A DNA stretch of 64,000 nt, from NCBI RefSeq assembly GCF_032598905.1, contig NZ_CP122458.1, forward strand, positions 4,551,001 to 4,615,000. The letters run 5' to 3'. How positions within the stretch are numbered: position 1 is the first letter of the stretch; every line of letters starts with the position of its first letter. Positions 17,351 to 25,800 of this stretch are shown one piece after another. Source of the DNA: Streptomyces sp. 11x1. Its GTDB lineage: Bacteria > Actinomycetota > Actinomycetes > Streptomycetales > Streptomycetaceae. Made by a program: the position numbers and the translations under genes. The notes beneath the pieces are model-generated. The model searched no databases, was not told where the DNA came from, and saw only the letters and a list, made by a program, of their open reading frames with translations.

Positions 17351-18283
17351 ATGCGAGCGCGATACGGAGTACCTCTGGGGATCGCGGCGGTCGGTGCCGC
17401 CGGTGTGGTGTACGCGGCGGGTTTCGAGGCCCGCTCCTTCCGGCTGCGGCGGGTGACGGTGCCGGTGCTGCCACCGGGCATGCGACCGCTGCGCATACTC
17501 CAGGTGTCCGACATCCACATGGTGAGCGGGCAGCGCAAGAAGCAGCGCTGGCTGCGCTCCCTGGCCGGGCTGCGTCCCGACTTCGTGATCAACACCGGGG
17601 ACAACCTCTCCGACCCCGAGGGCGTCCCCGAAGTGCTGGACGCGCTGGGCCCGCTGATGGAGTTCCCCGGCGCGTACGTCTTCGGCTCCAACGATTACTA
17701 CGGCCCCAAGCTGCGCAACCCCGCGCGTTACCTCCTGGAGAAGGTCCAGGGCCGGCACGGTCTGAACGGCAACAAGCCGGTGGTGGGCGCCATCCACAAC
17801 CCGTGGGAGGACCTGCGGGACGGCTTCGACGGGGCCGGCTGGCTCAACCTCACCAACACCCGCGGCACTCTGAAGATCGAGGGCATGGCGGTCGAGCTGA
17901 CCGGACTGGACGACCCGCACATCAAGCGGGACCGGTACGCGCGGGTGGCCGGCGGTCCGTCGGACTTCGCCGACCTCTCCCTGGGCGTCGTCCACGCCCC
18001 CTACCTCCGCAGCCTCGACGCCTTCACCGCCGACGGATACCCCCTCATCCTCGCCGGCCACACCCATGGCGGACAGCTCTGCGTCCCCTTCTACGGCGCC
18101 CTCGTCACCAACTGCGATCTCGACACGGACCGCGTCAAGGGCCTCTCCACGCACACGGCCGACGGCCGCACCGCCTACATGCACGTCTCCGCCGGCTGCG
18201 GCACGAACCGCTTCACCCCGGTGCGATTCGCGTGCCCGCCGGAGGCTTCCCTGCTGACGCTGGTGGGACGGGAGGAGGCGTAG
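17351..18283 (+). CDS. Metallophosphoesterase (YkuE/YaeI-like)
   Basis: This is a 310-residue calcineurin-like phosphoesterase. The dinuclear metal motifs are in order: VSDIH near residue 55, INTGDN, the variant FGSNDYY in place of GNHD, and the late AGHTHGGQ. An N-terminal hydrophobic segment (residues 5-25) could anchor it on the outer face of the membrane, as for YkuE-type enzymes. The substrate is unknown. The gene diverges from yqeY. Confidence 0.9.
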   Translation: MRARYGVPLGIAAVGAAGVVYAAGFEARSFRLRRVTVPVLPPGMRPLRILQVSDIHMVSGQRKKQRWLRSLAGLRPDFVINTGDNLSDPEGVPEVLDALGPLMEFPGAYVFGSNDYYGPKLRNPARYLLEKVQGRHGLNGNKPVVGAIHNPWEDLRDGFDGAGWLNLTNTRGTLKIEGMAVELTGLDDPHIKRDRYARVAGGPSDFADLSLGVVHAPYLRSLDAFTADGYPLILAGHTHGGQLCVPFYGALVTNCDLDTDRVKGLSTHTADGRTAYMHVSAGCGTNRFTPVRFACPPEASLLTLVGREEA

Positions 18284-18531
18284 GACTGGCGGGTCAGGGC
18301 CTGGGCCTGGATCGAGGCAGGGCCCGCTCGACGGGGCCTGGCTGGACTGGGCCGTGGCGAGGACCTTCGACAATGCCTGGCGGCTGGGGCCGGCAGTGCT
18401 CGGGTTGGGACCGTGCCTCGCGGCGAGGCATGTCGGCCGCGCCCGGCGTGGACGGGCCCCCGCCCCTGTACACCCACCCGTACGGATCACCCTAAATAGT
18501 CCCTTCCGTCCGGTCGGCTTAGCGTGAGCGC

Positions 18532-19365
18532 ATGACCGCTCCGATACCCAGGGACATCCCCGATCTGCCCGCGATCTCGGGCATCCCCGCCCCGGTGACA
18601 TCCGTCGTGCCCGCGACGGCGGTGGTGGCACCGGCACGACGCCCACTGGCGGGGACTTACCGCGCCCTGGTCGCGCTGGCGGCGGCAGCGGCCGTGGTGA
18701 CCGAGATGGTGCTGGGCAGCCCGCTACGGGCGTTCAGCCATTTCGCGGTCCAGAGCGCGGTCCTGGTGGCTCTGGTCTTCGCGGTCTCGGCCCGCCGCGC
18801 GGTCTCGGCCCGCCGCCCCCTGCCGTCCGCGGTGACGGGCGGCACGGTTCTCTACGCCGTGATCACGGCGTCGGTGTATCACCTGCTCCTGACGAAAGGC
18901 CCGGCGGCCTTCTCGATGACCATGTCGCCGACGGGCACCCTGGTCACGCCCACAGGCTGGCTCGCCGTGACGGACGTCGCCTTCCACACGGTGATCCCCC
19001 TCGCGGTGGTGGCGGACTGGCTGTTGCTGACGCGCCCGTCCCCACCCCGGCTGATCCACGCGGCGGCCTGGCTGCTCTACCCGCTGGCCTATCTGGCGTC
19101 CACGCTCGGCCGTGCGGCCCTGGTGACCACCGACTGGCCGGCCCCGTACCTCTACCCGTTCCTGGACGTCGACCGCCACGGCTACAGGGGCGTCCTCGGC
19201 AACGCCCTCCTCCTGGGCCTCGCCTTCTGCGCCGCCGCCCTCCTGATCGTCGTGGTCGACCACCTCCGCCCCGACCCGGTGCGCCCCCGCCGAGGGCGCC
19301 CCGACCGCCCTGACCGCCACCCCGAAAACCGGATTTCGTCTCGGGCCACCGGTGGGCTAAAGTAA
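18532..19365 (+). CDS. Pr6Pr family integral membrane protein
   Basis: This 277-residue protein has about six transmembrane helices. Diagnostic segments are FSYFT-like FSMTMSPTGTLVTP, HTVIPLAVVADWLLL, LLYPLAYLASTLGR and YPFLDVDRHGYRGVLGN, which I associate with the FAR-17a/AIG1-like Pr6Pr family. The function in bacteria is unknown. A proline-rich N-terminal 40 residues precede the first helix. The tRNA-Pro gene follows after 29 bases, so this gene marks the left chromosomal border of the accessory region. Confidence 0.8.
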   Translation: MTAPIPRDIPDLPAISGIPAPVTSVVPATAVVAPARRPLAGTYRALVALAAAAAVVTEMVLGSPLRAFSHFAVQSAVLVALVFAVSARRAVSARRPLPSAVTGGTVLYAVITASVYHLLLTKGPAAFSMTMSPTGTLVTPTGWLAVTDVAFHTVIPLAVVADWLLLTRPSPPRLIHAAAWLLYPLAYLASTLGRAALVTTDWPAPYLYPFLDVDRHGYRGVLGNALLLGLAFCAAALLIVVVDHLRPDPVRPRRGRPDRPDRHPENRISSRATGGLK

Positions 19366-19394
19366 ACGACGTCGCCGCGACAAGCAGCGACAAT

Positions 19395-19468
19395 CGGGGT
19401 GTAGCGCAGCTTGGCAGCGCGCTTCGTTCGGGACGAAGAGGTCGTGGGTTCAAATCCCGCCACCCCGA
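19395..19468 (+). tRNA. tRNA-Pro (anticodon CGG)
   Basis: The 74-nt sequence folds as a cloverleaf. The acceptor stem is CGGGGTG/CACCCCG with discriminator A. The anticodon stem CTTCG/CGAAG holds loop TTCGGGA, so the anticodon is CGG and it reads CCG. The T arm contains GTTCAAATC. CCA is not encoded. A -10-like TAAAGT lies about 30 bases upstream. Its 3' half is the integration site of the accessory elements. Confidence 0.95.
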
Positions 19469-19491
19469 CAGTGAAGTACCAGGTCAGGGGC
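19422..19491 (+). repeat. Left attachment site (attL) in tRNA-Pro
   Basis: Seventy bases, from the anticodon stem of the tRNA through 23 bases past its end, are identical to 59,850-59,919. After one C/T difference another six bases match. The copy restores a complete tRNA, as expected for site-specific integration into a tRNA 3' end. Confidence 0.9.
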
Positions 19492-19540
19492 CTGATCCGC
19501 AGTGCGGGTCGGGTCCCTGATTGGTTCCTGGAGATCGCTT

Positions 19541-19564
19541 GGGAGAAATCTGGGAGAAGATCTT
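19541..19564. repeat. Arm-type repeat inside attL, matching 59,731-59,754
   Basis: Twenty-four bases beginning GGGAGAAATCTGGGAG are identical and in the same orientation at both ends of the accessory region. Two GGGAGAA half-units lie ten bases apart, and an inverted TTCTCCC follows at 19,575. These are plausible integrase or excisionase arm sites. Confidence 0.55.
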
Positions 19565-19710
19565 GGTCGGCTTCTCCCGGGAGCAGTCTCCGGTGCCGCA
19601 GGAACAGCGGCGCTCACGCGCCCGATGACCTGCGCATTCGCGAATCCGGGCTCGTAGCTGATCAGGAACACCCGTGCGGGCCGCCCCAACGGTCGTTAGG
19701 AACACCGCAT

Positions 19711-20400
19711 ATGGCTGGTCATCTCTCAGCTCCTTCTCACGACCGGGCCCGTGCGCTCGCCCAGCGGGTACGTGCGTTAAGGGAAGACCGTGGGTGGACG
19801 CGGGAACGGCTGGCGAAAGAGGCAGGCATCGCCGTCGGAACGCTGGGCCGCCTGGAGAGCGAGGGAGCGATCCAGCCAGGTTTCCTGACCGTTGCCTCGG
19901 TGGCTGAGGCTCTTGCGGTCTCTCTCGATGATCTGTTCCAGGCGACCCAGGTCCCGGCCGTCACGCCCGGCCTCTGGTCCGCCGGATACGAAGGGCGGGA
20001 CATCGACTCGTTCGTCGCCGCGCTCGTCGACAGCCACATCGGTGTCGTGGCGGATGTACGGCTCACGCCGATCAGTCGCAAGAAGGGCTTCAGCAAGACC
20101 CGCCTCGGAGATGCCCTGGCGGAGGCCGGTATCAAGTACACGCACCTGCGTGGCCTGGGCAATCCGAAGGACAACCGGGAGCCCTTCTGGGACGGCCGGG
20201 TCGAGGTGGGACGCGCGCGCTTCCGTGGCCTGCTGCGGTCCCAGGAGGCACAGGCCGACCTTGACCGCCTCGCGGAGCATGCCCAGCAGTCGCGGGTGGC
20301 GGTGTTGTGCTTCGAGAAGGACGAGAGCCGCTGCCACCGGCAGGTCGTCCTGGAGACGGTTCGCAATCGAGCCGCCGTGCCGGTAATTCCCCTGGCCTGA
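19711..20400 (+). CDS. XRE helix-turn-helix fused to a DUF488 domain
   Basis: This 229-residue protein has an N-terminal Cro/C1-type HTH (residues about 14-70: LREDRGWTRERLAKEAGIAVGTLGRLE). It is followed by a DUF488 domain (about 84-225) recognisable from GYEGRDIDSFVAAL, VADVRLTPISRKKGFSK and the late CFEKDESRCHRQVVLE. DUF488 proteins have unknown biochemistry, but the conserved Arg, Cys and His suggest catalysis. The ATG at 19,711 follows TAGGAA by eight bases and could be leaderless. The fusion of regulator and enzyme suggests autoregulation of this and the next gene. Confidence 0.8.
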   Translation: MAGHLSAPSHDRARALAQRVRALREDRGWTRERLAKEAGIAVGTLGRLESEGAIQPGFLTVASVAEALAVSLDDLFQATQVPAVTPGLWSAGYEGRDIDSFVAALVDSHIGVVADVRLTPISRKKGFSKTRLGDALAEAGIKYTHLRGLGNPKDNREPFWDGRVEVGRARFRGLLRSQEAQADLDRLAEHAQQSRVAVLCFEKDESRCHRQVVLETVRNRAAVPVIPLA

Positions 20401-20489
20401 CTTCACCCCTCGCTCCTGCACGCGCTCTTGCCCGCATCGCATGCCTCTCCTCCAATCATCAGATCGGGAGATCTATGGAGGGGGCAACC

Positions 20490-21308
20490 ATGGGATCGGG
20501 GAGTCGAGAGCGCGCACGGATCATGATCACGGTCAAGACCTATCCGGAACTGTCCGCGAAGTACCACGAGACGAGCTGCGTGGCCGGTATACGGCTCGAC
20601 CAGGGAACGCCCCAGCATGTGCGGCTCTTTCCGGTTCCGTTCCGGTTGCTGAACGAAGAAAGCCAGTTCGCCAAGTACTCGATCGTCGAGGTCGACGTGC
20701 AGCGACACCCTGGGGACCGCCGTTCCGAGAGCTTGCGCCCCAACCTGCAGACCCTCAAGGTCATCGAGCGCCTTGGGACAGCGGACGGCTGGCGCGAACG
20801 CTTCTCGCATGTTCAGCCCCTCGTGGCGCCGTCCTTGTGCTCCATAAAGCGGGACCAGGAACGGCGAGGGACGTCGCTTGGTGTCTTCCGCCCAGAAGAG
20901 TTCACCGGCTTCCGCTTCGCTCCTGCTGAGCCCTGGCCAGCTTCAAAGGCGGCCCTGGCTGATCAGTTGGATCTACTCGCGCAGGACCTTCGCCAACTGG
21001 AGTGGGTGCCACTTGAGTTCCGGTACAGCTTCCGATGCGCGGATCGGGAGTGCGGTGGTCACGACATGGGGCTGAGGGACTGGGAGGCGGGCGAGTCGTA
21101 CCGCAAGTTCCTTCGCCAGTATGGGAAGGACGACGTGGAGGAGAAGCTCCGCGAGCGCTGGTTCGACCGAATGATCTCTCCGGAGAAGGCCGTGCACTGC
21201 TTCGTCGGAAACGTCGCGGCCCGCCCCAAGACTTTTCTGCTGCTGGGCCTGTTCTACCCGCGACGGGATGTCGTCGAGAACTTCCAGGAGAGTTTGTTCG
21301 ACCTGTAA
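20490..21308 (+). CDS. Unknown protein partnered with the XRE-DUF488 gene (272 aa)
   Basis: I chose ATG 20,490 because GGAGGGGG stands five bases upstream; ATG 20,475 and 20,523 are in-frame alternatives. The core begins MITVKTYPELSAKYHETSCVAGI and contains CADRECGGHDMGLRDWE, a Cys-x4-Cys-x3-His cluster that could bind a metal. The C-terminal part (VGNVAARPKTFLLLGLFYPR) looks like the end of a globular domain. I do not recognise a family. The position 89 bases after the DUF488 gene suggests an operon, and I infer a shared function. Confidence 0.7.
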   Translation: MGSGSRERARIMITVKTYPELSAKYHETSCVAGIRLDQGTPQHVRLFPVPFRLLNEESQFAKYSIVEVDVQRHPGDRRSESLRPNLQTLKVIERLGTADGWRERFSHVQPLVAPSLCSIKRDQERRGTSLGVFRPEEFTGFRFAPAEPWPASKAALADQLDLLAQDLRQLEWVPLEFRYSFRCADRECGGHDMGLRDWEAGESYRKFLRQYGKDDVEEKLRERWFDRMISPEKAVHCFVGNVAARPKTFLLLGLFYPRRDVVENFQESLFDL

Positions 21309-21515
21309 GGGTGAGTACGCAGGGCATGGTCCCCGGGGCCAACCGCATCGGGGACCCCAGCCGTCATTCCTACAGCCGCTCCACCTTGATGCTGGTCGTC
21401 GCCGTGGCGCCCTCATAGTGCCGCGCTCAGTTACAACGCTCCCGACGCCCCACTGCGGGCACTGCACCGACGACCTTGCACGCTCCCTCCCGGCATCACT
21501 GGCAGCGGTGGCATC

Positions 21516-22424
21516 ATGCTGTCGGTGACGTGCAAGATTCGCCTGTCCGCAGCCGGTGTTCACCTGTTCGACCGTGACTCGGGGATGAACGTGCTCCTCG
21601 ACGAGGTGCCTGTTCCCGTTGAGCAGTTCTCCCGTGCTCCGCGGTACCTGTCCATCGCGCTGACCAACGCCTGCGAACTCCGCTGTGCCTACTGCTATGC
21701 GCCCAAGCACGCCGCCGCGCTCGACAGGGAGCGTGTAGTCGCGTGGGCGGTCGAACTCGATGCTGCCGGGTGCCTCGGGGTTGGCTTCGGAGGAGGGGAA
21801 CCGACCGCGTACCGAAGGTTCGCCCAGTTGTGTTCGGACATAGCCCAGTCCACGTCTATGGCGGTCACCTTCACGACTCATGGGCACCGGCTCACACCCG
21901 AACTCGTCGAATCCCTGCGCGGGGCCGTGCACTTCGTCCGCCTGTCAGTCGACGGGGTAGCAGCCACCTACGAGCGGCTCCGCGGCCAGCCGTTCGCGGC
22001 CGTGGTCCAGGCGGCCGGGTTGCTCGGCTCTCTCGCCCCGTTCGGCATCAACGCTGTCATCAATGCCGACACGGTCGGCGAACTGGATGACCTCGCAGAG
22101 TTCGCCGACGAGGTCGGCGCGTCCGAACTCCTGCTTCTTCCGGAGCAGCCAACCGCGGCAACTCCCGGTATCAGCGACGCCGACGCTCAGCGCCTCGTCG
22201 AGTGGGCCGCGGCCGCCAGGAACGGGGTTCGGCTCGCGATTTCCCGTACCGGCCTCGAAGCCACGCTGCCCACGGTGGAGGCCGTCCCAGGCGAGCGCCC
22301 CCTCGACGCGCACATGCATGTCGACGCGACAGGCGTCCTGCGCCCTCACGCCTATGCGCCCACAGGATTGTCAGTCGGGGGCTCCATCATGAAAGCCGTG
22401 CAGGCGTTGAGGGAGGCACGATGA
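21516..22424 (+). CDS. Radical SAM protein
   Basis: This 302-residue enzyme has the cluster motif CELRCAYC (Cys-x3-Cys-x2-Cys) near residue 55, an aromatic after the second Cys, the GGGEPTAYR SAM-binding segment and a (beta/alpha)6-like alternation afterwards. The C terminus has no cysteine-rich SPASM domain. The start used here is ATG 21,516, with ATG 21,585 possible. It overlaps the next gene by four bases (ATGA). It forms an operon with a small protein and a nuclease-STAND NTPase, so it may modify a nucleotide, a peptide or the partner protein in a defence setting. No small precursor peptide with cysteines is visible nearby. Confidence 0.88.
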   Translation: MLSVTCKIRLSAAGVHLFDRDSGMNVLLDEVPVPVEQFSRAPRYLSIALTNACELRCAYCYAPKHAAALDRERVVAWAVELDAAGCLGVGFGGGEPTAYRRFAQLCSDIAQSTSMAVTFTTHGHRLTPELVESLRGAVHFVRLSVDGVAATYERLRGQPFAAVVQAAGLLGSLAPFGINAVINADTVGELDDLAEFADEVGASELLLLPEQPTAATPGISDADAQRLVEWAAAARNGVRLAISRTGLEATLPTVEAVPGERPLDAHMHVDATGVLRPHAYAPTGLSVGGSIMKAVQALREAR

Positions 22425-22855
22425 GGATCTGGAACGGCTACGGCTCGGAGCACTCGATGGACCTGGTCTTGATCGGCCGATTTCAGACGGTCACCGGTGC
22501 CAAGGCAGCGGAGGAGCGCATGGAGGCTCTGAAGGCTCTTGCCGAGGACGCGTGGTCCGATGACGACTGGCAGAGCCCTGGCGAGCGCATGCCTCGCGAA
22601 CTCGGCGAAGCACTCGCCAAAATGAAGTTGTACGACATGGGGAGGTACGACGTCGACGTCTTCGCCCTTGACCACACCGTCACCCGCACCGGAGAGATGG
22701 TCCGGATCTGGACCGACGAGTCCGACGTCCAGGGATTCCTGAAGGCACTTCTCCACTACGGCGCGAAAGTCGAGATCTTCTCCCGTCACGAATGGGACGA
22801 GGACACGATCACTCGGTCGGATGCAAGCACTCGGAGCGACAGTGGATCTGACTGA
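22421..22855 (+). CDS. Small acidic protein in the radical SAM/NTPase operon (144 aa)
   Basis: The protein starts MRIWNGYGSEHSMDLVLIGRF and shows an alpha/beta pattern with DSEVQGFLKALLHYGAKVEIFSRHEWDEDT-like text near the end. A low-complexity tail of Ser, Thr, Arg and Asp follows. It has no cysteine, signal or membrane segment. I recognise no family. The start overlaps the radical SAM stop (ATGA), and the tail overlaps the next gene by 14 bases. It could be a substrate, an adaptor or an immunity-like component of the system. Confidence 0.75.
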   Translation: MRIWNGYGSEHSMDLVLIGRFQTVTGAKAAEERMEALKALAEDAWSDDDWQSPGERMPRELGEALAKMKLYDMGRYDVDVFALDHTVTRTGEMVRIWTDESDVQGFLKALLHYGAKVEIFSRHEWDEDTITRSDASTRSDSGSD

Positions 22856-25800
22856 TCTGGAACGTCTGCCCGGCGCCGCCGACCGGAACTTCGAAGCGCT
22901 CACACGGGCCATCGTCTCCCGCCGCTACGGCGCGCTGGGCACGATGCGGGAGCGCCGCAACCAGCCCGGCGTCGAATTCTACCTGCACGTCGATCACGCC
23001 GGTGCTCTCGGCGACCCCGGCCGCGTCTGGGGTTGGTCGTGCAAGTGGTTCATCCTCAACAGCAAGAATGAGCTCAGCGCAGGCCAGCGCAAGCAGATCG
23101 AGGACTCGCTCTCCAAGGCGATCGAGCACGTCGTAGGGCTGACCGACTTTGTGCTCTGCCTTCCAGAGCGACCCGCCAAGGGGGACGAGGAATGGATCAA
23201 CGGACTCGGTCAGCAGGGGGTCAGCGTCAAACTCTGGTCCACCGAGAACTACGACGACCAGCTCGCGGGACACGACGAGCTCCGCTCCACCTTCTTCGGT
23301 GAACTTGCCCTCACCGCAAACGTACTGGCACAAGCCCACAAGCGATCTGTTGCACCCGTCGAGGCACGGTGGACGCCACGGCTGCACACCTCCCACCACG
23401 TGGAGCATCGCATCGACCGGGCCTTGCTGCGCCCGGCGTCGTTCGAGTGGCTGCAGCAGCGCACCGACGACATCGCAGCCCGGATCCAGGCACTGCGCGC
23501 AGCCCTCGACGGCCTCGAAAACACCTTCCGCCAAGACGCCGTAAAGATTACCGACGACCTGGAGCGGTTCGTCGACGACCTGCGGGAGGTCCTTGACGCA
23601 GGGAGGAGCCTCCGGCCCTGGGAGGTCCGAGATCGCCTCGCCGAACAGCGGCTGCCCGCAACCTCTCCCCGAACACTGCAACGCCTCGTACTCGGACTGA
23701 GGAAGCGTGGTCTGCCCGAGGCGCTGCTGGTCACCGGTCTCGGTGCGGAGATCCGCGACATCGTCCAGTGGTTGCACGACACACGGGCGGACATCGAAGC
23801 CCCCCTACTCGCCGTCATCGCCGCCGCGGGACAGGGCAAGACGCACCTCGCCGCACAGATGACCTCACCGAACGACCAGCCCACGGCAGGAGTCTTCATC
23901 CAGGGCGGGAACCTGCCTGCCCGCGGGACGCTCGACGACCTCGCGCGACGGATCCCCGGACTGAAGGTCGACTACTTCGAGGACCTCCTGGAAGCGCTCA
24001 ACTCAGCTGGTAGCCGCGCCGGCTGCCGGATTCCTTTGATCATCGACGGCCTGAACGAGGCAGAGCGGCCCTCGCAGTGGAGAACACTGCTCGCCGGATT
24101 GGCACCGGCCCTGGGCACCTACCCTCACGTGGCGGTGATCGTCACCCTCCGCGAGGCGCTCGCCGACCAGGCCCTCCCGCAGGACACAGTGCTCCTGGAG
24201 CTGGAGTGGCAGCGCGCGGAAGTCGACGACATCCTCCGCGTGTATTTCCGTCATTACCTGATCAATCCGGCCGACGCCTGGCTGCCGATGGGAGAGTTCC
24301 ACAACCCGCTGTTCGTCCGCATGTACTGCGAGGCCGCGAACCACGCTCGCCGAGTGCCGGTGGGCGTGGAAGCGCTGCCTCAGTCCCTCATCGGCGTCTT
24401 CGAGCTGTACCGCAAGGGCGTGGTCGAGCGGCTGGGCCAGGATCCGGCCCGCATCCCGGTGCCGGCGGACCAGATCCGGCGCCGCCTCACGGCTCTGGCG
24501 AGACACCTGTGGACGCACAGCGTCCGTCGGCTTCCGTTCGACGAAGCACGAAGAATCCTCGACGCTGACCAGACGAACTGGGACGAAAGCCTGTTCCGGC
24601 GCCTCGCAGAGGAGGGAGTGATCTTCCGCGAAGAGATCAGAGGTTCCGACGACACGGAGTGCGGCTTCGTTTTTGATCGCCTCGCTGGATACTTGATCGC
24701 CGACGCGATTCTGGTGCGCATTCCCCCCGCGGACGTCAACGAGCAGCTCGCGGAGGCGACTCTCTGGCAGTCCTTCCTGGGCGACCAAGCGCACCCCCTC
24801 GCCGAGGACATCCTCATCGGTCTCATCTCACTGCTGCCACGCCGCTTCACCCGGCACCACCTGTGGCGCGTCGCCCCCGATGAACACCGTTCGTTGGTGC
24901 TCGCCCAGGAACTCACCACCGAGTCGGACTTCCTCGACGACGAGACCGTCGACGCGCTCGCAACCGCGCTCGTTACCGCGCATCCCAGCAGAAGGAAGGG
25001 CCGACCAGCGTTCGGCCGTCTGTGGGAGATCCGCAGGTCGGCGCCGCACCGCCTGAATGCCGTATTCCTCGACCGCGTCCTGCGCCAGCTGCCCCTTCCC
25101 GAACGTGACCTGCGCTGGACCGAATGGGCTCGAGGCCAGGCTCCAGACCGGCTGACGGCAGACCTGGAACGAGCGATCGACAGGTGGTCCGGCACCAGCG
25201 ATCGCGCTGAGAGCGACGACCTGGACGCGCTGGCCATCGCCTGGCTGCTGACTTCCTCGGACACGAGCATGCGGGACCTGGCGACGAAAGCCATGCAGCG
25301 CTACGGCCGGCCCGAACCCAAGCGGCTGTTCGACCTCGCCGCCCGGATGCTCGATATCGATGACCCCTACGTCATCGAACGGGTCGTCGCCGCAGCGTTC
25401 GGCGCCCTCAGCGCCCACCAGATGCCCGATCCCGGCGGACCGCTCGAAGGCGCGCTGCGGGACTGGCTGGTGCAACTGCGCGACCACTTCCTCGACGGCG
25501 GAACCACACCCACCTCACACGAGCAACTGCGCGGCCACGTACGGGCCACCTTTGAATTCGCCGGCGCCCTCCACCCTGCCGCCGTCCCGGAGGGTGTCGA
25601 CGCCTTCGCGCCAAGGTTCGCTGCCGTGGCGCCCGCCGAGGTGATGGAGGACGACGACCCCAACGCCGAGGAGTGCGCCCGCACCTTCGGCATGGACTTC
25701 GAAAACTACATCATCGGGGCCGCCATCAACGGCAGGGACAACTACGACTTCACCCACCCCGACTACCGCAGGGCCCGCGCCGAGGTCATGGCCCGCGTCT

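Noticed and set aside
21311..21418. A 35-codon ORF upstream of the radical SAM gene as a modified-peptide precursor
   Set aside because: The GTG start lacks a good ribosome-binding site, and the product has no cysteine or leader/core pattern. The opposite strand reads like the tail of a lost gene, so neither strand is convincing.
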